Shown: one piece after another, positions 52,492 to 63,145 of the stretch
How positions within the stretch are numbered: the first letter of the stretch is position 1
Layout: the number at the start of each line of letters is the position of its first letter
DNA from: Ustilago trichophora
Taxonomy: Eukaryota; Basidiomycota; Ustilaginomycetes; Ustilaginales; Ustilaginaceae
Assembly: GCA_900323505.1 (NCBI GenBank)
Contig: OOIN01000007.1
Span: 868,001 to 932,000, forward strand
Direction of reading: 5' to 3'
DNA length: 64,000 nucleotides
Notes under the pieces: generated by a model
What the model saw: only the letters and a program-made list of their open reading frames with translations
Told to the model about the DNA's origin: nothing
Database searches by the model: none
Position numbers and translations under genes: made by a program

Positions 52492-55400
52492 ATGACCGGC
52501 ACATCCGGTTCAGCACAGAGAGCATCCGCTTTCCGTTTAGAAGCTCAACATTACCATCTCGCGACCACCACACTGCCGTGCATTGTTGCAGCGTTGTTCC
52601 CGTCTCTCGGCCCTGCACTCCACCTCGCTCCAACCAACAGACGATCGACGTCGTGCAACATGGCGTCCTCTCTACGATCCACATCCGCATCGTCACGGTC
52701 CGCAGCATCAAAGAGCAAGGCCAATGATGAACCCATCTTCCTCGACCCAACCGACGATGCAACCTTTCAGTCGCTGAAAAAGCTTCTGTCTGCTCCCTCT
52801 ACTAGCACTCAGCATCTCAGCCTTCTTTCGGAAAGTACGCTCTACGGAAGCATCACGTACTACCTCAGCAAGCTGGAGCTCGAGCACATCTCTGAGTTTG
52901 CCGGCATCATTAGCTCGAGCGGATGTCTCTGGACTCCTCCGCCTCCAGCCAGTAGACCACCAACAGCTTCGCCTAGCAGCACTTCGAACAAGGTTACTTG
53001 GACTACAGAGCCAGGCTCGAGTTCCACTTTCTCCCCGAAGGAATCCACGGTTGAGCCCACAAAGACTGCAGCCAACCACGCGTCATCGAGTGCTCCCAGC
53101 TCTCTGAGCGCTTTCTTAATTAACCGATCTACCAGTATCTCCCAAGCTGTTGCTGCGGCCCTCACGAAGCGCATCGATCTCATCGTCCGATCGAAGAAGA
53201 ACTCTACTGGTTGGGCTTCCCGGACTGCTCTGTCTCAATTCCTCAGTGCCATCATCCAAGGCATGGATGATACGGAGCGCGATGCAATCCCAGAATCGTA
53301 CAGAGCAGCAAGAGGCTTGCCCATCTCTCGGTTCGCTATCATCGGCGGTCTTCTCAATGCATTGTACGTGCTCAAGGACCAGCGCAGGCGCACTCGGGAC
53401 ATGTCGATCTTGGAAGAGATGGCTGCGTTGCGTGTCAACCCTACGCTTGGACTCAGCGTTCGTCGCCAGCTGAGTACCGTTGAGGACGAATGGATCGTGA
53501 CGCTCGCCGAGATTCTGGACCATCTCCATGGGCCAGGAGCCTCTCAAATCGACCCTGCTGGAGCATCCAAAGCTGGACGGACCGTTGAAGCTGGCGTCGA
53601 CAATGATCAGGACGTTGACGAATGGGAAGCAGAGTTCAGAAAGCGCACTGCTTCGGTAGCAGGCCCAGCCAGCATCACTTCCTTGGCCTCCAAGCAGGCC
53701 TTACGCGCTGCACTCCGAGACGTCCGCGATGTACCCCTGTACATGGCAGCGCAACTTGCACCTTTCGTCCCCGACCGCAAGATCCATGCACTCGATCCCG
53801 TCCAACTTACCTCGGCTACGAGCGATGCCATCCTCTCGCTGTTTGAAGGTCCAGATCGCTCTTCTTTCCTCTCCTCGCTTGCTCAGGACGTTCACACCAA
53901 GGCATGTGGCGACGAAGACGTAACGCAGATCTTTCTCAACACCGACGGCTCTACCGCGCAGGTGCTTCGAAGCGTGACCGAATCGACGCTCTTCCCGCTG
54001 TTGGGCCCGCTCTCCAAACTCGCGTCTCGTGCACTCGCTAAAGCAGTGACATCGCTGACACCCGAGCAGCTCTCTTCAATGCTGCTCGGTACGTCCGATG
54101 CAGCGCTCGAGCCGCAACATGGAGAAGCCGAGTTCTTCCCTCTACTCGTGCGCATGTCTCGTCTCTCCTCACGGCTCGAAGCATCTTGGCTCTCTAGCCC
54201 CTTGGCGGGTGCGAGTGAAGAGCAGATCGTCGAGTCGAGCAGACAGCTTACCAAGCAGCTCTGGACGGTGTTCAAAACGCTTCTTTTTAGCTACACGATG
54301 GTGTTCGACTCCATGTTGGATGCGCTTGTCGACATGTGTCCCAGCCCCACGCTTACCATTCCGCCCACGGTCGTCTCTGAGACGGAAGCCCTCGTCGATT
54401 CATCTGTGCAAGACACGAACCGCAAGTGGCCCCGCGCATCGACATCCAACCTTCCTGCGCCCTACCTGATCATCGTGCAGCTGGTTCTTGCCACGTACTC
54501 GAATCTCTACTGGATCACCAGCACCTTTGGCTCAGATGGTTTCGATGTCTACCGCAAAGTATTCTACTCGGCACTCGACGTGATCGGTCGTGACGGAGAA
54601 GCTTGCATTCAGCTGCTCGAGCTGATTGCTCCCGTGGCGGTAGACGCCGTCGATTCTTCAACCAGCGCTGACGGGCTCGAAACGAATACGGCCAAGCGCA
54701 GCTCGACTACATATTTCCTCAACGTTGCGGAACAAGTCATCGGTGTGCTTCCAGATGCGGTCGTCGAACAGCTCATCTTGCCCATCTGCCGCCCTTACCT
54801 AGAAAATACTCGTTTCAGTGACACTTTCGAATCAGCACATTCGGTCGTCCTCGCCCTCTATTCGAACAACAAACGATGCATCCTCAACCTGGCCCCGTTC
54901 TACGTGGAACTGCTGATTGCTAGTTACCCTAAGCGGCTCACTGCCATTCAATTCGAATATGCCATGTCTACAGTGGTTTCGGCCATCAGCGATCGAAGCG
55001 ACTCGGTTGCCTGGTGGGTAATCACAAAGCTCGCTGATGAGATTGACCGAGAGCGTCTGTCTGCAGTCACCTCAAAGGCGGCTGGCAAGTCCAAGTCGAC
55101 GATGGAACAGATTCAGGCTGGTGGCTTTGCCGAGTCGAGCGGGGCAACGAAGCAAGATCTTGCCTCTGCTACTGCAGGCAGCGACTCGTCTCACCCATCA
55201 GCGACTCATTCTGAGGCGGCCCGCACTAATGCAGAAGAACCAGCACCAAATCCTTACGACCGACTCACCCATCTGCAAATGTGTCTGATCGGATGCATCC
55301 CGAGTGTCAACCTGGTTCTCCTCCGTTCAGCGCTCCACAAGGTTGAATCCTATATCACCCAGCACAAGCAACGAGAGGATGCTGCACAATCCGATGTTGC

Positions 55401-55539
55401 AGAGGGCGAGGATGCGCAGGGAAGCAGCAGGACCGCTTTGTGCCAGAAGACCTTTGATGCGATCCAGGCGCTCAACGCTGCCACGCGTGAGGAAGGTCTG
55501 AGATGGTGGCTCGATAATCGGGTTCGGTTCGGAGTATGA
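52492..55539 (+). CDS. PEX8: Peroxin Pex8, start chosen to include an N-terminal PTS2
   Basis: Intraperoxisomal import factor linking docking and RING complexes and helping unload Pex5 cargo. Open frame without introns. C-terminal half carries the fungal Pex8 pattern: STTYFLNVAEQVIGVLPDAV, LPICRPYLENTRFSDTFESAHSVVLAL, APFYVELLIASYPKRLTAIQFEYA, and at the end LQMCLIGCIPSVNLVLLRSAL, KTFDAIQALNAATREEGLRWW. Two starts compete: 52660 (959 aa, MASSLRSTSASS) and 52492 (1015 aa). The upstream start adds RLEAQHYHL at residues 15-23 (codons 52534-52560), an R-L-x5-H-L peroxisomal targeting signal 2; since the chain ends RFGV without a PTS1, I prefer 52492. Only 195 bp separate this ATG from the divergent gene at 52296. 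Pex8 identity is from remembered family pattern. Confidence 0.8.
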   Translation: MTGTSGSAQRASAFRLEAQHYHLATTTLPCIVAALFPSLGPALHLAPTNRRSTSCNMASSLRSTSASSRSAASKSKANDEPIFLDPTDDATFQSLKKLLSAPSTSTQHLSLLSESTLYGSITYYLSKLELEHISEFAGIISSSGCLWTPPPPASRPPTASPSSTSNKVTWTTEPGSSSTFSPKESTVEPTKTAANHASSSAPSSLSAFLINRSTSISQAVAAALTKRIDLIVRSKKNSTGWASRTALSQFLSAIIQGMDDTERDAIPESYRAARGLPISRFAIIGGLLNALYVLKDQRRRTRDMSILEEMAALRVNPTLGLSVRRQLSTVEDEWIVTLAEILDHLHGPGASQIDPAGASKAGRTVEAGVDNDQDVDEWEAEFRKRTASVAGPASITSLASKQALRAALRDVRDVPLYMAAQLAPFVPDRKIHALDPVQLTSATSDAILSLFEGPDRSSFLSSLAQDVHTKACGDEDVTQIFLNTDGSTAQVLRSVTESTLFPLLGPLSKLASRALAKAVTSLTPEQLSSMLLGTSDAALEPQHGEAEFFPLLVRMSRLSSRLEASWLSSPLAGASEEQIVESSRQLTKQLWTVFKTLLFSYTMVFDSMLDALVDMCPSPTLTIPPTVVSETEALVDSSVQDTNRKWPRASTSNLPAPYLIIVQLVLATYSNLYWITSTFGSDGFDVYRKVFYSALDVIGRDGEACIQLLELIAPVAVDAVDSSTSADGLETNTAKRSSTTYFLNVAEQVIGVLPDAVVEQLILPICRPYLENTRFSDTFESAHSVVLALYSNNKRCILNLAPFYVELLIASYPKRLTAIQFEYAMSTVVSAISDRSDSVAWWVITKLADEIDRERLSAVTSKAAGKSKSTMEQIQAGGFAESSGATKQDLASATAGSDSSHPSATHSEAARTNAEEPAPNPYDRLTHLQMCLIGCIPSVNLVLLRSALHKVESYITQHKQREDAAQSDVAEGEDAQGSSRTALCQKTFDAIQALNAATREEGLRWWLDNRVRFGV

Positions 55540-56087
55540 ATGCGCTCTCAAGTTTCCATTCTGGAATGCGCAGTATCAGCCAATGATGCAAGCAGCGCTC
55601 TGTGCTATTAAGCAAAGAATCTTTCTGTTTGTACAACATTTCTTGTCACGTCTGCCTAACTGCGCTGTTTTGAGAAGTTTCACAGACGAAGCTGATTGCG
55701 TGCTTCAAATAAGGTTTCCACGTTGAGGCTGTCATGGTGTCGTGCTAGCTGTGGTCGCGGAGACGGAGCAGCAGGACCTTCAGACAAAGAGAGCCACCTC
55801 CTACAGTCACCTGGCGTGGTTCCAAGATGAGACCAGCCCAACACAGCCTGTCAGACCTGGCGGGCATCACCTAGGGAATTGTTGAGGTCTAACATCTAAA
55901 AAAAGGTGCACGCGATTAAAGAAGGCGGTGCACGCACCATCCACCGACAGCGAAGCGGACCCTTTCAGCTTGTTTGATGCTTGAACACATTCCCCTCGCT
56001 TCACCACCATCTCATCACTGTTGCAAAACCCGTAGACGGCCCACTTAATCCTTGACTTTGCCACAGCACAACAAGTAAAAGCAAAAG
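55540..56087. other. Intergenic region PEX8 / SEC9
   Basis: PEX8 3' UTR and SEC9 promoter, 0.55 kb. No gene, repeat or RNA seen. Confidence 0.6.
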
Positions 56088-57314
56088 ATGGGTCTTTTCG
56101 GAAAGAAAAACAGCAGTAAGATCCCGCCCGTAGAGTCGGCGCCACCGGCTCAACCCAATGGCCCCGGCAGATACGGTCCTCCGGGCGGCAGTGCAGGCTA
56201 TGGTGGCGGTGCAGGACCATCGATGCAAGGTGGGGGCGCTGGATTCGCTCGCGGGAACGCAGGCTATGGTGGACCTGGAGGTGCTGGTTACAATCAGCAG
56301 CAGTATAACCAGCAGCAATACGGCGGCGCGCCCGGCGGGCAGCCCGTCTACCAAGACCGCTTTGCCAACGCCCGAGCTCCGAGTGCCGGCTTTGGCTCGG
56401 GCTATGACCAGTACTCAGGTGCTGGTGGCAGCAAGTCGTCCAACCTGTCACGAAACGTGCAAGGCCAGAAGGGCGGCTACGGCGGCGAGGATGACCTCGA
56501 AGCTGAATATGGTCGTGGCACAGGAGCTGGAGCTGCGTCTAACGGGTACGATGGGCTCGAGCAGCAAGAAGAGCAGCGAGACGAAGAAGACGATGAGGTG
56601 GAAGCTATCAAGCAGCAGATGCGTTTCACAAAGCAGGAATCGCTCTCCTCGACCCGAAATGCGCTGCGCATTGCCCGCGAAGCCGAAGAAACCGCCACCA
56701 ACACCATGTTTAAGCTCTCGGACCAGTCAGAGAAGATCGGCAACACGGAACGCTCTCTGGATCTCGCCAAGGCGCACGCCTCGCGCGCTGAAGACAATGC
56801 CAAGGAGATTGTCGCCCTCAACCGCTCCATCTTCCGCCCCAACATACAGTTCAACAAGAAGGCCAAGCGCGACGCCGAAGAAGCCCGCATCATCGCCCGA
56901 CACATTGAAGAGCGTGAAGAGCGCGAGGCTGTTCGCCGCGATGTCACTAGCGCTCAGACGAGACTCGACGCTAGCATGAACGGTCCTGGTACGGGCAAAG
57001 CCAGCTTCGGTCGATTCGGTCAAGATCGTTTCGGGTCAAGCAAGAAGGCAGAAGAAGCAGCTCAGCGAAACAAGGTTGCCCAGCGCGGTCGCTATCAGTT
57101 TGAGGCTACCGAGTCAGACGACGAACTGGAGGATGAACTCGACCAGAATTTGGACGAGATCGGCATGCTCAGCTCCAGGCTCAATCAGTTGGGCAAGGCG
57201 ATGGGTCAAGAAGTCGACAGCCAGAACGCAAGATTGCAGAGGATCGGTGACAAGGCGACTACGCTCGACACTAAGATCTTTGCCGGCACACAGCGACTTG
57301 GCAACATCAAATAG
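56088..57314 (+). CDS. SEC9: SNAP-25-family t-SNARE Sec9
   Basis: Plasma-membrane Qbc-SNARE pairing with Sso and Snc in exocytosis. 408 aa, no intron. The N-terminus MGLFGKKNSSK is followed by a Gly/Gln/Tyr-rich low-complexity region of about 130 residues. The first SNARE helix (Qb) runs about residues 178-240: KQQMRFTKQESLSSTRNALRIA, EETATNTMFKLSDQSEKI (zero-layer Gln in LSDQSEKI), then ERSLDLAKAHASRAEDNAKE. A basic linker without palmitoylation cysteines follows, as in yeast Sec9. The second SNARE helix (Qc) is at the C-terminus: DELEDELDQNLDEIGMLSSRL, AMGQEVDSQNARLQRI (zero-layer Gln in GQEVDSQN), ending GTQRLGNIK. Confidence 0.93.
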   Translation: MGLFGKKNSSKIPPVESAPPAQPNGPGRYGPPGGSAGYGGGAGPSMQGGGAGFARGNAGYGGPGGAGYNQQQYNQQQYGGAPGGQPVYQDRFANARAPSAGFGSGYDQYSGAGGSKSSNLSRNVQGQKGGYGGEDDLEAEYGRGTGAGAASNGYDGLEQQEEQRDEEDDEVEAIKQQMRFTKQESLSSTRNALRIAREAEETATNTMFKLSDQSEKIGNTERSLDLAKAHASRAEDNAKEIVALNRSIFRPNIQFNKKAKRDAEEARIIARHIEEREEREAVRRDVTSAQTRLDASMNGPGTGKASFGRFGQDRFGSSKKAEEAAQRNKVAQRGRYQFEATESDDELEDELDQNLDEIGMLSSRLNQLGKAMGQEVDSQNARLQRIGDKATTLDTKIFAGTQRLGNIK

Positions 57315-57580
57315 CTGACCACGTTTGCCGCTGTGCCTGGCCTCGGTTTGTATATATGCATGCTTTTTTTTTTTTGCAGCGACTGTTCTTCCAGATCATC
57401 AGGCGCCGATGTTGGCTGTGATTCAAGCGGATTTCGTGTTCCTTTCCTGTCCGCCTTTGCGAACAGGCGATGGTTAGGATGCGATGTATTCATAAATTAG
57501 CGGTAGGCTCTATAGAGATACAGACGAGATGGTGTTAAAGTATAGAGAGCTAAAGAGGTTGGAGATGTATCTGACGTAGC

Positions 57581-58779
57581 TTAGGCCTTGACAGGCTCGT
57601 AGTCTTTATTGACCATGACGTAGCGGAATCTGGGCTTTCCTGCGTCCATGTCAGAGACAACCTTGTTTGCGTCCTTCATGTCTCTCTCCTCGATCATGGG
57701 TTTCAAGTTCTGCTTCGCAGCAAGCTCAAGCATTTCCTTGATGATACCAGGTCCACCGATGAGCGATCCACCCAGGAAGACACCACTGAAAGCGAGAGCA
57801 GGCAGAGGAGTAGGCATACAAGGCTCTTCGGGTACACCAACCGCAATGACCTTGCCGTGGGGGCGGACGAGGGTGAGGTAGTCGGTGATGGGCATATCGC
57901 CGTTGTTGTTGGTAAGAATAAGCAGGTCGAGCGAGCGCTTGTGGGCCGAGTAGGGGTCTTTGTCGCCAGAAGCGATAAAGTGGGTAGCGCCTAATTTGCG
58001 GGCGAGCTCCTCCTTGGAATGGGTGTGCGAGATGGCGGTGATCTTTTCAGCTCCGAGCGCCTTTGCGAAGATGAGGGCAAAGTGGCCGAGACCACCGATG
58101 CCGACAACACCGACACGCTTCACGCCTTCAGTACCGCAGCCGTTGGACTTGAGAGGATTGAAGACGGTGACTCCACCGCACATGAGGGGAGCAGCGACGG
58201 TGGAGGGAAGACCATCGGGGATGTGGACGGCAAAGTGAGCGGGAACACGCGAGTACTTGGCGTAACCGCCCATCGAAAAGCCAGAGCCGTCGGTTTTGGA
58301 GTAATCGCCATTATAAGTGCCAACGATGCCATTCTCACACCAGGGCTCCATGCCAGCCGTGCAAGCCTCACACTTCTTGCAAGAGTCGGATTGAGCACCA
58401 ACACCGACACGATCGCCAATCTTGAAGCCAGAGACCTCCTTGCCAACGCGAGAAACGGTTCCCACAATTTCGTGACTGAAGCCAGCAATAAGAAGAGCAC
58501 CAAAGTCAGCTAACCGCCATACCACGTTCGCACCACGCAGCATCAAACAGCCTGCAAATTATTGACTTGCACTTACCCAACAACACAGGGGTATCGAGTA
58601 GGTCCCCATCCGGAACGAGCAGTGTGAAGATCAGAGGCGCAGACACCGCAGCATTCGATCTTGATCTCGACGTCGGTCTCCCTCCACTCCTTGGGCTTGT
58701 ATTGTTCCCACTTCATATTACCAATGCAAGACTTGTCATGACCGACCCAGCCTTGGAAGTGTGCGTCAGAGCTCGACAT
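57581..58779 (-). CDS. Zinc alcohol dehydrogenase, cinnamyl-ADH/ADH6 type
   Basis: NADP(H)-dependent MDR alcohol dehydrogenase reducing aldehydes (often branched or aromatic). Exons 58779-58577 and 58475-57581 (1098 nt, 365 aa); intron gtaagt..cag, joining YPCVVG to HEIVGTVSRVG. Catalytic zinc ligands: C in CCGVCASDLH and H-E in the spliced GHEIVG, so the splice creates the catalytic site. Structural zinc cysteines: C-x2-C-x2-C-x7-C in SCKKCEACTAGMEPWC. Rossmann fold GVVGIGGLGHFALIFAKALGA. YPCVVGHE, the CAD-type FSMGGYAKYSRVPAHFAV block and late FLGGSLIGGPGIIKEML fit the ADH6/CAD group. Substrate not predictable. Confidence 0.92.
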
Positions 58780-59315
58780 TGTTGATGTTTTACGAATCAG
58801 AAAAATGGGGTGAGGGTTTATCGATAGTGAAGAGAGATGGTCGCGGATTGGGAAGAATCGTTATCCACCTTTGTCCATATGAGATTGACAGAAGCTGCAG
58901 CCTAAGTCCGACAAAAACGAGAGGGGGGCCAATCAATGACGGTGCTATACAGTACGCTCAAAGGAGCGATTCTGCGATTTCGGCAAACCATTTTTGTGGC
59001 ACACGGCTACTCAAATTTCATCGTTGTGGCTCCCACCTGAGTGATTCTCACGCTCCGTTGTTGCACTTGTTGCGTCTTGTCCCCCGATGGGATGGAAATG
59101 TTCCCGGGCCCCTCCTGGCAGCCTCTTGCTGTTGGTCCCACGCCAGTCCCACGCTGAAATGATGATGTCAAACGACACCAGAATAAAACACCGGTGCGTA
59201 AAAACACGCGGACGAATTTCCTCCACTTGCTCCAAAAGCCGTAATCAAACGAAAAACAAAAAACTCTCCGATCTTTGATTTCATGCCGGCGATTCGCATC
59301 CGAGGGTGCAGCAAA

Positions 59316-59335
59316 TGTACAGTACTGTACTGTAC
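59316..59335. repeat. Palindromic TACAG/CTGTA array
   Basis: TGTACAGTACTGTACTGTAC: direct and inverted units meet at AGTACT, so each strand can form a hairpin. One of seven arrays. Confidence 0.93.
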
Positions 59336-59518
59336 GACAAGTCGTGAGAAATGGCTTTCCTCGTGAGAGTGGTAGGCTACGAGAAGAGCATATCGAATAG
59401 GCCAAGCAGGCTCGAACCGTCCAGCACCTTTCTCATACAGTAAATGAAGTAGTCGGCGGTGGTGGCCGAAATAGCGTGTCTGCGTTGAATGTGGATCCCT
59501 TGTGCAGGTTGGACGGTG

Positions 59519-59542
59519 GTACAGTACAGTACAGTACAGTAA
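59519..59542. repeat. (TACAG)4 array
   Basis: Four direct TACAG units, 183 bp from the palindromic array at 59316. Confidence 0.95.
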
Positions 59543-60280
59543 CCGACTTTCTCATGTACAGTGTATCACAAGCATTGCGATACAACATGACATACAGCTC
59601 TTGTTGCCTTTGGGAACTGTTCATGCCACGGCTTTATAAAAAGTCGGAGCTGACACGACAAAACGACCGCGGCACTGTCGCTGAGAATATAATCAGGGAC
59701 GTGGGAAAGGCGTTGTCCGTTATGAATAAAGGCAAGATGGACGAAAAGGACACCCCAAGCAAACCCTGCGACAGAAATATGTCGTACAGCATGAGCTCCG
59801 AGCAGCGCCGTTGAATCCGAACAGATAACCCGAGTCTGATGTTGCGCCCTTGCCTCCCGAAAACGTGGCGGAAATGCAAAGCACCGCGGGCAGTGCAAAA
59901 GTCTCCCTCGAAAGCCTGCATCTCTTTGTTGATCACTCGAGCAGTTTCATGGGCATTCCGCAGAGGCATGCCTGTGCCGTCTGCTTCCACGCGAAGAACT
60001 CACTGACATTTGTGCGATTACCTTGACTTTGTCCACTTCTCAAGCATATCACTTCCTGCTGAGCTTCCCTCACCATTTGTTCTGGCTGAATGAGCGAGAC
60101 GAAAGAACGTGTTTGCATTCAACGGAAGCGGGTATTAATGCAGAGCGATGCGAACAACAACAAAAAAAGACAGACAAAGCATGACAAAGGGCGAACGGAT
60201 ACGAAAAAGACTGTAGGGTGGTCGAGAAAGGAAAGTGGGTGAGGGGACACAAGCCTTCCGTCGAGCGGTGTCGATGAACC

Positions 60281-63145
60281 TTAGGGTCGAATGTCTGGCT
60301 TGACGATGCTCTTCGCTATCTTTTCGAGGTAATAGAGATGAGGTCGCGGTCGGTCGATCTCATCCATGGTCAGCGGACGATCCGTCGTGTACGATCTCGT
60401 GCGATTACGTGCACGGGATGCAGTGTCCGACGGCAGACATCCGTCAATCTCGACAGCGTGCCTCTTCTCAGCTTGCACGCAGGCATCCCACAGTTCGCGG
60501 TCGATGCCGACGCTTGGCGCAAAGGCACCTCGGGACAGAGCTCGACGGATGGCCTGGTCATTCTTGCGGCCGACGCTGCGTTCGTATGCGTCATCATCCA
60601 TGGCAGAAGACCCCGAGTCGTGCTTGCCGCTCAGACGTATCCATGGATTCGAGAAGCGACCAAAAGCTTCAGTGGACCTTGTTCTACGGGCACGCACTGT
60701 GTTGTCGCCCTCGATGTTGAGCTTCGAATTGGAGGCATCGTGAGAGACGTCGCCGTCGTTGAGCGGGTCGTCGAGTTGCGCAAAGACATCCTCTTCCTCA
60801 TCGCCAGACTTGTGGATCCAACGCATCTGCACAGGGTCAAAGAGCATGTCGCCAACCACTCGAGCCCCAGACGCGATGTGATTCATGAGGGTGCTGCTCT
60901 CTGGAGACAAGGGCGAAGAGTAGCCGGCAGCACGCGTCAGCGCCGAGCTGGTGGAGCTGCCGGTGAGCTGCGAAATAAGAGCGGGCCGAGTGCTGCTTTG
61001 GATCACCTGGTCAAAGTCCCTGAGGACGCTCTCGTTACCCTCCCAACGAAGCGCCTGGGCGTTCCAACGCATGCCTCTGACGGTCTTGTGCGCGGGCGAG
61101 GCTCCAACACCTAGCGATCGAATGAGGGCTGGTTTGCTCTTGGGTCCACGTCGACCGCCTCGTTTGGACTGAGCCCCTCGTTGCGGCGCGTGGCTGCTGA
61201 GAGCTCCCGGTGCAGGACTGCGAGACGAAGTGAGCTTATCAGAGGAGGGAGATGAACGCATGGGCGGCACGACTGGGCTTGTCGCGTTTGGAAGGTCGTC
61301 GATATCATCCAGTTCAGCTCCGCTTCCATAGGGAGCGGAACGCTTGAGAAGGCGAGCGATAGGCTGGCTTTCGCCTGAGGAACTGCGGCGCTGTTGATCG
61401 GATCTGGCCTTTGAGCGTGTGTTGACCGAGATGCGCGATACCAGCTGGTGTGCGGAGCGCGAGGGAAACGAGACAGGCGTGCTAGGTCGAGCAGGAGCGC
61501 TGACGTCCCGTTGCAGCCTGGCAAGCTGATCGGCTGCTGTCTCGGCTGCTCTTGCACGAGAGGCAGCGGTCGAGTCGGTGAGTCTGGAGGTACCCTTGGT
61601 TCTGAAGCGTGAGTGTGAGGAGGCGTTGCTATTACCACTGTTGTATCGCTGGCGCGTAAGGAGGGTGGAAGCGGTGACAGAAGAGGTAGCAGCTGCGGAC
61701 GTTGAGGTGACGGGGGCCGAAGTTCTCATGGAAGGTAACGATCTTTTGCGCATGAGCTGACTGCTGCGGTTGAGAGGTCGATTGGATGTGGTAGACGTCG
61801 AATTGGAAGCAGAAGCAGCCATATGTGCCTGCAGATCGCTTGCAGATCGCTTGAAGCGAAGACGATTGCGACCTGCGCCCCGAATCTCGGAGCGAGTGCC
61901 TGAGGACTGGGCTGCGCTCGACTCGGGAGCGTACATGCGATAGGAATGATGCGAGGCAGTGTGAGAGGGATGGTGATGGTCTGGGTCATCGCGGGTCGCG
62001 GAGCTGTCGATGCTCAATCTCGGCAGAAGTGCGCCGGACGAGTGATGCAACTTTGTAGGAATGCCCCGTGCTGCAATGCGACTGGGCGAGAGGTCAAAGT
62101 CATCTGTGATGATGAGACCTGCTGCAATGCCAGTATCGGAATCCGTGGCTTGCCCATGGTTGCCATCGGAGGTGGCCTGTTGGCCGGAACGCTTGAGGTC
62201 AAGCATGGCCTCGAGCTTTGCTTTGACCAGGGGTGCCGACTGAGCGGAGGGATTGGGATGCGCCTCAAAGATGCTTCCTTCGAGATCAAGACCATCCAGC
62301 AGATCATCGTGCTCGTCATCCGCGTCGCTCTCGCCAGACATGCTCTTGACAGAAGATGGATGGTGAGGGAAGGAGGGCGGATGGAGAGACGAGGCGGATG
62401 TGTGCGTCGTAGTGGAGTGCGGTGCGCTGAAAGCCGGGTCGTCATCCCAGACATCCCTACTGACTTGACTGAGAGAGGTGTTGGAACGGGCGCGAGATAA
62501 GGACGAGCAAAGGCTGAGATTGGTCATGTCAGGAGTGAGCTCAAAATCCAACTCGAGGACGTCTTCGGCTTCGGAGGATTGCATCTCGAGATCAGATCGA
62601 GCGCGATCGGAGCTGTGAGAGGAAACACTAGAAGCGTTGCGGGCGCCCTTTTTGCTGTTTGGGCTGTCAGGATCTGTGAGGTCGGTGGAGAGTCCCATCA
62701 TGCTGCGATAGCTCGTGCTGGCAGAGGTGCTGAGACTGGCGGTGGAACACGCTTGGGCATCTTCTTGACCCATGCCGCCACCGATGATGTCGTTTGCAGC
62801 AACATACTCGGAAAGACGCGCAAGGTCGAGAGCTGGAGGCCGGAGCTGATCTTCGAGGTTGTCGTCGGCGGGATGCTGTCCTGACGACGCGGATGCTTTG
62901 CTTGCTTCAAGCATGAACTTCAAAGCCGAGCTAGCAGCGGTGGAAAGCTTGATTGTATCCGTCTGCTCGTCAGAAGCATCGTCAAGCGTATCCTCTGGAA
63001 AGTCTTGGTCCCAGTCGGGCTGGTCGTCGAGCTCAGAAGGGGCGGTAGTGGGAGGATGAACATCTTGCAATGCGATGTGATCTGTACGCAGCTCGGTATG
63101 CTCCAGGTCAAAGTCGCCATCGGACCAGTCTTCGACCTGCGACAT
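60281..63145 (-). CDS. Byr4/Bfa1-like mitotic-exit/septation GAP subunit
   Basis: 954 aa, no intron. The short acidic start MSQVEDWSDGDFDL resembles the WDDDF start of Byr4/Bfa1. The long middle is Ser-rich and disordered, with acidic patches and basic clusters. Conserved blocks sit late: SPAHKTVRGMRWNAQALRWEGNE (about residues 680-702) and GARVVGDMLFDPVQMRWI (about 757-774), which fit the tandem MRWN..LRWEGNE and M.FDP..M.W motifs of Byr4/Bfa1, and a C-terminal IDRELWDACVQAEKRHAVEI helix before RPHLYYLEKIAKSIV. In yeasts this protein pairs with Bub2/Cdc16 to inhibit Tem1/Spg1 at the spindle pole body. Family call from remembered motifs; neighbours do not help. Confidence 0.72.
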   Translation of the reverse strand: MSQVEDWSDGDFDLEHTELRTDHIALQDVHPPTTAPSELDDQPDWDQDFPEDTLDDASDEQTDTIKLSTAASSALKFMLEASKASASSGQHPADDNLEDQLRPPALDLARLSEYVAANDIIGGGMGQEDAQACSTASLSTSASTSYRSMMGLSTDLTDPDSPNSKKGARNASSVSSHSSDRARSDLEMQSSEAEDVLELDFELTPDMTNLSLCSSLSRARSNTSLSQVSRDVWDDDPAFSAPHSTTTHTSASSLHPPSFPHHPSSVKSMSGESDADDEHDDLLDGLDLEGSIFEAHPNPSAQSAPLVKAKLEAMLDLKRSGQQATSDGNHGQATDSDTGIAAGLIITDDFDLSPSRIAARGIPTKLHHSSGALLPRLSIDSSATRDDPDHHHPSHTASHHSYRMYAPESSAAQSSGTRSEIRGAGRNRLRFKRSASDLQAHMAASASNSTSTTSNRPLNRSSQLMRKRSLPSMRTSAPVTSTSAAATSSVTASTLLTRQRYNSGNSNASSHSRFRTKGTSRLTDSTAASRARAAETAADQLARLQRDVSAPARPSTPVSFPSRSAHQLVSRISVNTRSKARSDQQRRSSSGESQPIARLLKRSAPYGSGAELDDIDDLPNATSPVVPPMRSSPSSDKLTSSRSPAPGALSSHAPQRGAQSKRGGRRGPKSKPALIRSLGVGASPAHKTVRGMRWNAQALRWEGNESVLRDFDQVIQSSTRPALISQLTGSSTSSALTRAAGYSSPLSPESSTLMNHIASGARVVGDMLFDPVQMRWIHKSGDEEEDVFAQLDDPLNDGDVSHDASNSKLNIEGDNTVRARRTRSTEAFGRFSNPWIRLSGKHDSGSSAMDDDAYERSVGRKNDQAIRRALSRGAFAPSVGIDRELWDACVQAEKRHAVEIDGCLPSDTASRARNRTRSYTTDRPLTMDEIDRPRPHLYYLEKIAKSIVKPDIRP

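Larger units (their letters stand above)
58780..60280. other. 1.5-kb stretch with two TACAG arrays, no gene
   Basis: Between the ADH start and the 3' end of the Byr4-like gene. Open frames up to 132 codons exist on both strands, but they overlap each other or the repeats and show no domain. Two pentamer arrays at 59316-59335 and 59519-59542. Confidence 0.5.
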
